Shown piece by piece: positions 9,372 through 16,737 of a stretch of DNA of 64,000 nt. The stretch spans positions 146,163 through 210,162 of the forward strand of contig JAFZSL010000070.1 in assembly GCA_017619375.1 (NCBI GenBank). The letters are read 5' to 3'. A program made the position numbers and the translations under genes. A model generated the notes under the pieces. It was not told the origin of the DNA, ran no database searches, and was given only the letters and a program-made list of their open reading frames with translations. The first letter of the stretch is position 1. Each line of letters starts with the position of its first letter. The DNA is from Prevotella sp. (GTDB lineage Bacteria; Bacteroidota; Bacteroidia; Bacteroidales; Bacteroidaceae).

Positions 9372-9548
9372 AAATCTCTTATGTTTTTTATTGTTAAACT
9401 TCTGTTTTCTTGAACCGATTCATAAATAAAACAGTCTTGGAAAGCAAAAGGTGACGTCTGAGGGGAATTTTTTTTTGCATTAGGGCGTATCGATATGGCA
9501 TTACAAAGAGCCGTTGCGGAATCTTCTCACCATGACCGATGCCAATAT

Positions 9549-9562
9549 CGTCACTTGTGACG
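9549..9562. promoter_or_regulatory. palindrome in sigma-operon leader
   Basis: CGTCACTTGTGACG is a perfect inverted repeat (6-bp arms, 2-base centre) just downstream of the predicted start site of the sigma operon. It could be an operator, for example for autoregulation. Confidence 0.4.
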
Positions 9563-9573
9563 TTACTATTGTG

Positions 9574-9608
9574 CAAAGGTAACAAATAAAAGCGAAATGA
9601 AAGGCAAA
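9574..9608 (-). promoter_or_regulatory. ECF sigma operon promoter; account of gap 9372-9890
   Basis: Minus-strand TACCTTTG at 9574-9581, with TTTG at 9605-9608 upstream (spacing 23, long). The leader to the first ATG (9371) would be about 195 bases. In the rest of the 519-base gap I see the palindrome at 9549-9562 and, near its right end, the promoter of the TonB receptor gene. I see no gene in it. Confidence 0.5.
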
Positions 9609-9811
9609 AACGGGTAACCACTTTGTGAAGTCATATAGGAATGAAGGAGAAGGCGGGGAGGTGGCGAATCAATCCCAAATGCCTGCTGTTTTGTCTGTCA
9701 CATTCTCGTTTTTTCACATCTGTTTTGCTCCTTTCTCTTGAGCCATGTCATTTATCCATACCCAAACACACTTTTTTCCAAGTTAATAACACTTGTTTTG
9801 GGAATTTTACT

Positions 9812-9819
9812 TATTTTTG
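9812..9819 (+). promoter_or_regulatory. Oar-like receptor promoter -7 element
   Basis: TATTTTTG, 71 bases before the receptor ATG, in AT-rich sequence. The -33 match is weak. Confidence 0.5.
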
Positions 9820-9890
9820 CAGTCAAAAAGAAGATTGCGGCGGTTTTCCGCCCTTCATTTGTTTATTTAATTATCATTTCATCCACAGTT

Positions 9891-12800
9891 ATGCAGAAAA
9901 GAATTACCTTTCTGATTGCTTTCATGCTGGTGCTTGCCACTGGTGTGATGGCTCAGATCACCACTTCTGCCCTTGGCGGACAGGTGACAATGCAAGAGGA
10001 CGGCGAATCCGTGATTGGAGCCACCGTGAAAGCCGTGCATGAACCTTCGGGCACGGTCTATACCGCGGTGACCAACATCAACGGTCGCTTCAACATCCAG
10101 GGTATGCGTACCGGCGGCCCTTACTCTGTGACCGTTTCCTACATCGGTTATGAGACGAAGACGCTGAAGAACATCACCCTCGTTCTCGGTGAGACCTACA
10201 ACCTCGAGGTGTGGCTCTCTGAAGATGCCAACCTGCTTTCAGAGGTGGTCATCACTGGCAAGGCGTCCAAGTTCGCCGCTGAGAAGACAGGTGCTTCCAC
10301 CAACATCACCAACGCGCAGATTGCCAACCTGCCCACTGTCTCCCGCAGCATCACCGATGTCACCCGCCTCTCTCCCTATGGAGGCAATGGCATGAGTTTT
10401 GCCGGTGCCGACGGACGTACCGCCAACTTCACCGTTGACGGTGCCAACTTCAACAACAACTTCGGTTTGAGCGACAAACTTCCCGGCGGTGGCAACCCCA
10501 TCTCCATCGATGCCATCGAGGAACTCCAGGTGGTCATCTCACCCTATGATGTTAGGCAGACCAACTTTATCGGCGGTGGCGTGAACGCCATCACCAAGTC
10601 GGGTACCAACACCTTCAAAGGCTCCGCCTACATCTATCACCGCAACGAGAACCTCCGTGGCGACGTTGCCGACAAGGTGACGATTCCCACAGCCCGCGAG
10701 CGTGACCGCCAGACCACATACGGCATGTCCATCGGTGGTCCGATTATCAAGAACAAACTGTTCTTCTTCGTCAATGGAGAAATCATCAACACACCGACCA
10801 TCTCCTCGCCTTGGCGCGGTTCAGAGAATGGCGTGGCTGACCCTGACAGGAGCATCTCGCGTACGAAACTCTCCGACTTGGCCACCATCTCACAATTCGT
10901 GAAGAACAAGTATGGCTACGATACCGGCAGTTGGACCAGTTTCCCCGCCGATGAGAAGAATTACAAGTTGCTCGCCCGCTTGGATTGGAACATCACCAAC
11001 ATGCACCATCTGGCCTTGCGTTACAACTATACGAAGAACACTATCTGGAATGCTCCCAATGCCACTTCCATGGATGGTGGCACGCGTATGGCCAGTGCCC
11101 GTATGTCGCAGAATTCCATGTCGTTTGCCAATTCTATGTACTCGATGGACAATCTCGTGCATTCCTGGTCTCTCGACTTGAACAGCAGACTGAGCGACAA
11201 CCTCTCCAACCAGTTCCTCGCTACGTTGTCGAAACTCGACGACATCCGCGACACCAACTCTTCCGAGTTCCCCTTCATCGACATCCTCGACGGTGGCAAC
11301 GACAACTATATGGCTTTGGGATATGAGTTGTTCACTTGGAACAACGCCGTTCACAACACCATCTGGAACATCAAGGACGACGTCACCTATTATTATGGTG
11401 ATCATAAGATCATGTTGGGAGCCATGTTCGAGCATCAGATGGCCGACAACCAGTATATGCGCAACGGAACGGGTTACTACCGTTACAATACAATGGAAGA
11501 TTTCATGAGCGGTGCTGCACCCGAAGTCGTCTGTCTGACCTACGGTTACGATGGCGAGTCGAAACCAGCCGCCCGTGTGCAGTTCAACCGTGCCGGCGTC
11601 TATGCCCAGGACGAGTGGGCCGTGAACAAGAAGTTGAAGCTCACTTACGGCCTTCGTGTCGACGGTCTCTTCTTCAACAATGAGGACCTGATCACCAACA
11701 AGGCCATCTACGACCTCGACTACGACGGCCGCCACATCGACACCGGCAAATGGCCCAACAGCAGTGTCACATTCTCTCCGCGTCTCGGCTTCACCTACGA
11801 TGTCTTCGGTGACAAGTCTCTGAAGATTCGTGGCGGTAGCGGACTTTTCTCCGGACGTCTGCCACTCGTGTTCTTCACCAACATGCCCACCAATGGCGGT
11901 CTCGTGCAGTATCAAGCACAACTCAACGCCAAGACCAAAGTGTGGGACGGCAAGAGCAATGCTGCCGTCAAGGGCTTTGAAGGCTACACTGGTGCCTACA
12001 CCACGGATGCCAACGGCAACCGTTACATCGACATGAGCCAGTTTGCCGGCGGTCTGGTGACTGAGAACGGCCAGGCCACCGTCGCCGCCCTCCAGAACAA
12101 ACTGTTCTCCATGGGCTATCCCTCGCATGTCACTCCTGAGATGGGCACCGTGCCCTCTTCCATCTCCGCCGTCGATCCCGACTTCAAGATGCCGCAAGTA
12201 TGGAAGACATCCTTGGCTGTCGACTATCAGATTCCCGTCAACTTCCCGTTCTCCGTTACTGTCGAGGGCATCTTTAACAAGAAACTTCACGACAACTGCA
12301 TCTCCGACTGGGCCATTCCTTCCGTTGGCGGCTTCGCACGCTTCAACGGTGTGGACAACCGTCCCATCTATCCCGCCGGATTCCGCACGGGCACCAAGGC
12401 CTTCATCCTGGAGAACACCAGCAGGGGTTACGGATGGTCGGCCAACGTGACGCTGACAGCACAGCCCTACGAGTGGCTGAGTTTGATGGCTGCCTATACG
12501 CATACCGTGTCCAAGGAGGTGACCGGCATGCCGGGCTCCGCAGCAGAGTCGGCATTCACCTATGTCCCCACCGTGGAAGGACCGAACACCATCAAGTTGC
12601 ACAACTCCCAATATGTGACTCCCGACCGCATCGTGGCCAATGCTACAATCCACGACAAGAGCGGCAACCACTTCAGTTTCATCTATGAGACCTGGCGCGG
12701 TGGCTACAACTATTCCTATATGATGCTCAACGACATGAACGGCGACGGCTACAACTACGACGCCCTTTACATCCCGACCGACAAGCAGGTGGCCGACAGG

Positions 12801-13235
12801 GAGTTCCGTTTCGTTTCCGACGACGACGCCCAACGTTTCATGGACTTCGTGCACAAAGACGATTACCTGAGCGACCACCAGGGCGAGTATGCAGAGCCAT
12901 ACAGCGTCTACAATCCTTGGGTGCATCGCATCGACGTTGGTTACAAGCACGATTTCAAGGTGAAAGTGGGCAGTACCTTCCACAATCTCCAACTCTCCAT
13001 GGATATCAAGAACGTGCTCAATCTCTTCAATTCCAGTTGGGGTGTCAGCAAATACCTCAACCCGGAAATCGGCACTGAGGCACGTCTGCTGAAGTATGAG
13101 GGCGTGGATGCCGAAGGCTATCCCACCTTCTCCACCAATCCTGCCCTCAACGGCAAGACCAAGACCTGGATGCCCAACCATGCCGTCGGTCAATGCTGGT
13201 ATGCCTCTGTTGGTATAAGATACACGTTCAATTAA
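9891..13235 (+). CDS. Oar-like TonB-dependent receptor
   Basis: The 1114-residue outer-membrane protein starts at the ATG at 9891 with signal MQKRITFLIAFMLVLATGVMAQ. Residues 25-110 are a carboxypeptidase-regulatory-like beta domain (GESVIGATVKAVHEPSG ... NGRFNIQGMRTGG ... YIGYETK). Next come the TonB plug (LSEVVITGKA, ADGRTANFTVDGANF, EELQVVISPYDVRQTNFIGG, VNAITKSGTNTFKG) and a long beta-barrel ending ASVGIRYTFN. The TDGR-type plug and the single gene without a SusD partner place it with Oar/OmpA-related receptors rather than SusC. The substrate is unknown. It is followed 28 bases later by a BACON/OB-fold lipoprotein, probably in the same transcript. Confidence 0.92.
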   Translation: MQKRITFLIAFMLVLATGVMAQITTSALGGQVTMQEDGESVIGATVKAVHEPSGTVYTAVTNINGRFNIQGMRTGGPYSVTVSYIGYETKTLKNITLVLGETYNLEVWLSEDANLLSEVVITGKASKFAAEKTGASTNITNAQIANLPTVSRSITDVTRLSPYGGNGMSFAGADGRTANFTVDGANFNNNFGLSDKLPGGGNPISIDAIEELQVVISPYDVRQTNFIGGGVNAITKSGTNTFKGSAYIYHRNENLRGDVADKVTIPTARERDRQTTYGMSIGGPIIKNKLFFFVNGEIINTPTISSPWRGSENGVADPDRSISRTKLSDLATISQFVKNKYGYDTGSWTSFPADEKNYKLLARLDWNITNMHHLALRYNYTKNTIWNAPNATSMDGGTRMASARMSQNSMSFANSMYSMDNLVHSWSLDLNSRLSDNLSNQFLATLSKLDDIRDTNSSEFPFIDILDGGNDNYMALGYELFTWNNAVHNTIWNIKDDVTYYYGDHKIMLGAMFEHQMADNQYMRNGTGYYRYNTMEDFMSGAAPEVVCLTYGYDGESKPAARVQFNRAGVYAQDEWAVNKKLKLTYGLRVDGLFFNNEDLITNKAIYDLDYDGRHIDTGKWPNSSVTFSPRLGFTYDVFGDKSLKIRGGSGLFSGRLPLVFFTNMPTNGGLVQYQAQLNAKTKVWDGKSNAAVKGFEGYTGAYTTDANGNRYIDMSQFAGGLVTENGQATVAALQNKLFSMGYPSHVTPEMGTVPSSISAVDPDFKMPQVWKTSLAVDYQIPVNFPFSVTVEGIFNKKLHDNCISDWAIPSVGGFARFNGVDNRPIYPAGFRTGTKAFILENTSRGYGWSANVTLTAQPYEWLSLMAAYTHTVSKEVTGMPGSAAESAFTYVPTVEGPNTIKLHNSQYVTPDRIVANATIHDKSGNHFSFIYETWRGGYNYSYMMLNDMNGDGYNYDALYIPTDKQVADREFRFVSDDDAQRFMDFVHKDDYLSDHQGEYAEPYSVYNPWVHRIDVGYKHDFKVKVGSTFHNLQLSMDIKNVLNLFNSSWGVSKYLNPEIGTEARLLKYEGVDAEGYPTFSTNPALNGKTKTWMPNHAVGQCWYASVGIRYTFN

Positions 13236-13263
13236 GAGTCAAGAACCAAAGAATCAAGCAATT

Positions 13264-14772
13264 ATGAAACTCAAATATTTCTTTCCGTTCTTCGTGGCAG
13301 TAGTCGCTGCCATGTTTACAGGTTGCTCCGAGGACAACGACCCGACGTATCTCGACGAGATTCGCGTGTCTCAGTCTTATGTGAGTCTCAATCCCCAAGG
13401 CGGCACCGCATCCATCGACGTCATCGCCAAGGGTGAATGGACTGTTTCCGAAGTGCCAGAATGGCTTACGGTGTCGCCTGCTTCCGGGTCTGGCAACGGA
13501 ACCATCACCTTCTCTGCCGATGCAGGCGAGGGACGCACTGCCGAGTTGCTGATCACTTGTGCAGGCAAGGTACAGCGCATCAACATCATCCAGGGTATCG
13601 CCACCATTTCCGACGCCACCTGCGCCGAGGTGCTGGCAGGCCCCGACTCGAAGACCTACCGCGTGAAAGGTACGGTGACCAAGATTGTGAACACCACTTA
13701 TGGCAACTGGTACCTGAACGACGGCACCGGCGAGGTGTATATCTATGGCACGCTCGACTCCAAGGGCGGCACCAAGAACTTCCTCAGCTGGGGACTTGAG
13801 GTAGGTGACCAGATCACCGTCGAAGGTCCGAAGACCACTTACAACGGTACTGTGGAACTGGTGGACGTGACCGTCGTCAAGATAGAGAAGTCGCTCATCA
13901 AGTGCGACTCCCTCACCGTGAATGGGGTGAAGAGCAACGAACTGCCGCTCGAGGGTGGTGAAATCGTGGCCAACCTCTCCTGCAAGGGAATCGGCGTGGC
14001 CGTCGACATCCCCGCTGAGGCTCAGAGTTGGCTTGGCGTCGTCTCCACCACCGTCGGAGCAAATCCTACCGTCACGTTCCGTGCACAGCCCAATGCCGGC
14101 GGTGACCGCAGCGCCACCGTGCACTTCAATACCACCGATGGCGTGAAAAACTACACCGCAGAGGCCACCATCAACCAGAGTGGAGCCATCGTGGAGTTGA
14201 ACGTGGAAGACTTCCTCGATGCTGAAATCAGCACCACCCAGTATCGCATCACCGGTGTCATCTCCGGACTCTATGCCAGCGACAGTCAAGGCAAGAGCTT
14301 CTACATCCAGGATTATTCGGGCAACGTGCTCGTCTACAGGGCTGAAGGCTTCATTGAGTCTGGTGCCAAGGTGGGCGACATCGTCACCATCGTGGGACAA
14401 CGTGGAGCTTACAAGGACAACCCGCAGATGGTTTCTGGCAAACTTGAGGAAATCAAGTATCCTGTCACCGAAGTCAGCATCGCCGAATTCCTCGCCAAGG
14501 AGGATTCCAAGAATGTCTATTACATGGTGACCGGCACCATCGATGAAATCGCCAACACCACTTATGGCAACCTCTATCTCACCGATGGCACGAACCGTCT
14601 CTATGTCTATGGATGCTATCCCGGCTACGGCGCCACGGGCGACTTCCGCAAGGACTTCCTCGCCGCCGCCGGAATCGAGGTGGGCGACAAACTGACGATG
14701 ATTGGTTACAAGGACACCTACAACGGCACCATCGAACTGTGCGGAGGCATCTATTTCTCACATGAGAAATAA
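13264..14772 (+). CDS. lipoprotein with BACON and repeated OB-fold domains
   Basis: The 502-residue product has a lipoprotein signal (MKLKYFFPFFVAVVAAMFTGCSED). Residues 35-115 form a BACON domain (WTVSEVPEWLTVSPASGSGNG). Residues 120-220 form an OB-fold-like module (NTTYGNWYLNDGTGEVYIYG ... VGDQITVEG ... TYNGTVEL), residues 225-320 a second BACON-like domain, and residues 320-500 two more OB-like modules. The last repeats the first closely (NTTYGNLYLTDGTNRLYVYG ... TYNGTIEL). OB modules of this type occur on Bacteroidetes surface proteins linked to nucleases (DUF5689-like), so binding of nucleic acid or another polymer on the cell surface is plausible. It appears to be the surface partner of the upstream receptor. 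Confidence 0.85.
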   Translation: MKLKYFFPFFVAVVAAMFTGCSEDNDPTYLDEIRVSQSYVSLNPQGGTASIDVIAKGEWTVSEVPEWLTVSPASGSGNGTITFSADAGEGRTAELLITCAGKVQRINIIQGIATISDATCAEVLAGPDSKTYRVKGTVTKIVNTTYGNWYLNDGTGEVYIYGTLDSKGGTKNFLSWGLEVGDQITVEGPKTTYNGTVELVDVTVVKIEKSLIKCDSLTVNGVKSNELPLEGGEIVANLSCKGIGVAVDIPAEAQSWLGVVSTTVGANPTVTFRAQPNAGGDRSATVHFNTTDGVKNYTAEATINQSGAIVELNVEDFLDAEISTTQYRITGVISGLYASDSQGKSFYIQDYSGNVLVYRAEGFIESGAKVGDIVTIVGQRGAYKDNPQMVSGKLEEIKYPVTEVSIAEFLAKEDSKNVYYMVTGTIDEIANTTYGNLYLTDGTNRLYVYGCYPGYGATGDFRKDFLAAAGIEVGDKLTMIGYKDTYNGTIELCGGIYFSHEK

Positions 14773-14848
14773 TGGTTGAAGCAACAAGAAGTTAGCCCTT
14801 TCCCTGTCTTAAGGTCTTTAAGGACGTTAAGTCGATGGGACACATCAT

Positions 14849-14885
14849 AAAAAATCGGATGCAGCCACCCTGCATCCGATTTTTT
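14849..14885 (+). terminator. strong intrinsic terminator
   Basis: An 11-bp perfect stem (14854-14864 with 14870-14880), a 5-base loop, A-run before and T-run after. It ends the receptor/lipoprotein transcript and works in either direction by symmetry. Confidence 0.85.
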
Positions 14886-14896
14886 GTGCTTTTTTC

Positions 14897-14927
14897 TTTG
14901 CCAATCGTTCTACTTTGCGTATTTTTG
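14897..14927 (+). promoter_or_regulatory. promoter of the DUF4369 gene
   Basis: TTTG (14897-14900), a 19-base spacer and TATTTTTG (14920-14927), a near-perfect Bacteroidetes promoter only 16 bases before the ATG. It starts directly after the terminator. Confidence 0.75.
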
Positions 14928-14943
14928 CACCACATTATTATAC

Positions 14944-16116
14944 ATGAAGATGAAAAAGACCATGACAAAGACCTTGGCCGCCGTAGCGGCCACCCTTTTG
15001 CTCGCTGCTTGCGGGAATGCCTCGTTCAAGGTGGAGGGGAATATCACCGATGCCAACGACTCCATACTCTATTTGGAAAACATGGCACTCGACGGACCGC
15101 AAGTGGTGGACTCCGTCAAACTTGACGCCACCGGTGCCTTCTCGCTTTCCGCATCGGCATCAGAGGACGCCCCTGAGTTCTACAGACTCCGTATCGGACA
15201 GCAGATTGTCAATTTCTGTATCGACTCCATGGATGTTGTCAAGGTGAAAGCATCCTATCCTTCCATGATGTCCGACTATGAGATAGATGGAGGTGACAGC
15301 AATCAGAAAATCAAGCAACTCTCCTTGATGCAAATACAGTTGCAGGCCGTGGCCAACCAGATTCTAAGGGCACCCAACCTCAGCGCAAAGGCGGTGGAGG
15401 ACAGCGTCCTAAATGTAGTCAATGCCTACAAGAAAGAGGTGATGGCTAATTACATCTACAAGGAGCCGATGAAGCCCTATTCCTATTTCGCCCTCTTCCA
15501 GGGCATCGTCGTGGGCAACTCCTACATGATGGTGTTCGATCCAAGAAGGGACGTCGAGGATGTGAAACCCTATTCAGCCGTCGCCACACAATGGGACACC
15601 TACCATCCCAATTCCGCAAGAGGCAAGAACCTGCACAACATCACCATCGAAGCAGCAAAGACAAGAAAAATCGTCAAAGCACGAAACGAGGGTATTATGG
15701 TGGATGCCGACAAGGTGAGCGAGGCCAACCTCATCGATATCGTCCTCAATGACAACAAGGGTGTGAAACGAAGCCTCACCAGCCTTAAGGGGCAGGTGGT
15801 GCTTCTCGACTTCCATATCTTCGCTGCCGAAGGAAGCCAGGCCCGCATCATGGCCCTGAGGGAACTCTACAACAAATACCATGACCGGGGATTGGAAATC
15901 TTCCAGGTGTCGTTTGACCAGGACGACCATTTTTGGAAGACCCAGACAGCAGCCTTGCCATGGATTTCCGTGCGTGACGACCAGGGTGTCTCCAATGTCT
16001 ATCTTTACCAGAAACAGACGCTGCCCGTCAACTACATCATCAGTCGCGACAACCAGGTGGTGATGGGACCGCAGCAAATCAAAGACCTCGAGGCCGACAT
16101 CGCCAAGTATCTATAG
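14944..16116 (+). CDS. DUF4369/thioredoxin-fold lipoprotein lacking CxxC
   Basis: The 390-residue lipoprotein (signal ending LLLAACGN) has an N-terminal DUF4369-type beta domain (FKVEGNITDANDSILYLENM, residues 27-120), a helical middle, and a C-terminal AhpC/TlpA-like thioredoxin fold from about residue 270 (LKGQVVLLDFHIFAAEGSQA ... EIFQVSFDQDDHFWK ... LPVNYIISRDNQVV). Where TlpA and ResA proteins have WCxxC, this protein has FAAEGSQ, so the redox cysteines are absent. It therefore cannot act as an ordinary thiol oxidoreductase; a structural or binding role is inferred. Start choice: ATG at 14944; ATG at 14950 is also possible. Confidence 0.85.
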   Translation: MKMKKTMTKTLAAVAATLLLAACGNASFKVEGNITDANDSILYLENMALDGPQVVDSVKLDATGAFSLSASASEDAPEFYRLRIGQQIVNFCIDSMDVVKVKASYPSMMSDYEIDGGDSNQKIKQLSLMQIQLQAVANQILRAPNLSAKAVEDSVLNVVNAYKKEVMANYIYKEPMKPYSYFALFQGIVVGNSYMMVFDPRRDVEDVKPYSAVATQWDTYHPNSARGKNLHNITIEAAKTRKIVKARNEGIMVDADKVSEANLIDIVLNDNKGVKRSLTSLKGQVVLLDFHIFAAEGSQARIMALRELYNKYHDRGLEIFQVSFDQDDHFWKTQTAALPWISVRDDQGVSNVYLYQKQTLPVNYIISRDNQVVMGPQQIKDLEADIAKYL

Positions 16117-16156
16117 GAATACTATAGTCCATAGGAAGACTATTGCCCATAGGAAA
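16111..16156. repeat. 18-bp imperfect tandem repeat
   Basis: CTATAGGAA, CCATAGGAA and CCATAGGAA recur with an 18-base period (starts at 16111, 16129 and 16147) directly after the DUF4369 stop. Possible replication-slippage repeat. Confidence 0.5.
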
Positions 16157-16200
16157 ACAAGAAAAAACAGAAACTTTAGGAAAGTTCCAGCCTTCTGCAA

Positions 16201-16704
16201 ATGAAGCTCAAGATGCTCACCACCTTGGCCGTGGCATTCTTGCTGGCCTTCCCCATGATGGCAGACGCTCAGCGGTTCTCGCTACAGACGGTCAGCGACT
16301 CGCTTTCTTTCCTCATATTGGAAGAAGGAGGGAAGACCGACCGATGGCGACTCGTCTTCCCTGTCTACCAGATGTGCGTGGGCGATGTGGATGGCGATGG
16401 CAGGGAGGATGCCCTCGTCGGCGTGGTGAAGACCACACGCTTCGACCCCGTCGTGTCCAAGCGACTGTTCATCTTCAAAAACTATCATGGACGCATCAGG
16501 GCGATGTGGATGGGGTCGAAATTAGGAGGAACTCTCGTCGACTTTCGCTTCAAGGACGGCAAGGTCGTCACCCTGCAGTCTGATGGTGGTTCGAAATATG
16601 CCGTTGTGGAGCACCATTGGCGCGACTTTGGACTTGGATTCACGAAATTCCTCGCCTACAATGTATCTCAAGAGGAAGCCTTTAGGACTTTCCAACAACA
16701 ATAG
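16201..16704 (+). CDS. small secreted protein with FG-GAP-like segment
   Basis: The 167-residue product has a signal peptide (MKLKMLTTLAVAFLLAFPMMADA) and then a compact beta-rich domain. The segment QMCVGDVDGDGREDALVGV (about residues 58-77) has the DxDGDG acidic loop and layout of an FG-GAP/integrin-type repeat, suggesting calcium binding. No enzyme motif is present. It lies 33 bases before the YARHG-DUF3160 gene and probably shares its transcript. Function unknown. Confidence 0.7.
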   Translation: MKLKMLTTLAVAFLLAFPMMADAQRFSLQTVSDSLSFLILEEGGKTDRWRLVFPVYQMCVGDVDGDGREDALVGVVKTTRFDPVVSKRLFIFKNYHGRIRAMWMGSKLGGTLVDFRFKDGKVVTLQSDGGSKYAVVEHHWRDFGLGFTKFLAYNVSQEEAFRTFQQQ

Positions 16705-16737
16705 CACTCATTCAGATAACCTTATCATTCAAACAGT

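Noticed and set aside
9394-9621. 75-codon minus-strand ORF upstream of the sigma operon
   Set aside because: Covers the predicted promoter and leader of the sigma operon and has no gene-like features.
10890-13193. 767-codon minus-strand frame opposite the Oar-like receptor
   Set aside because: Antisense shadow of a GC-rich gene with strong codon bias; no promoter, signal peptide or recognisable domain.
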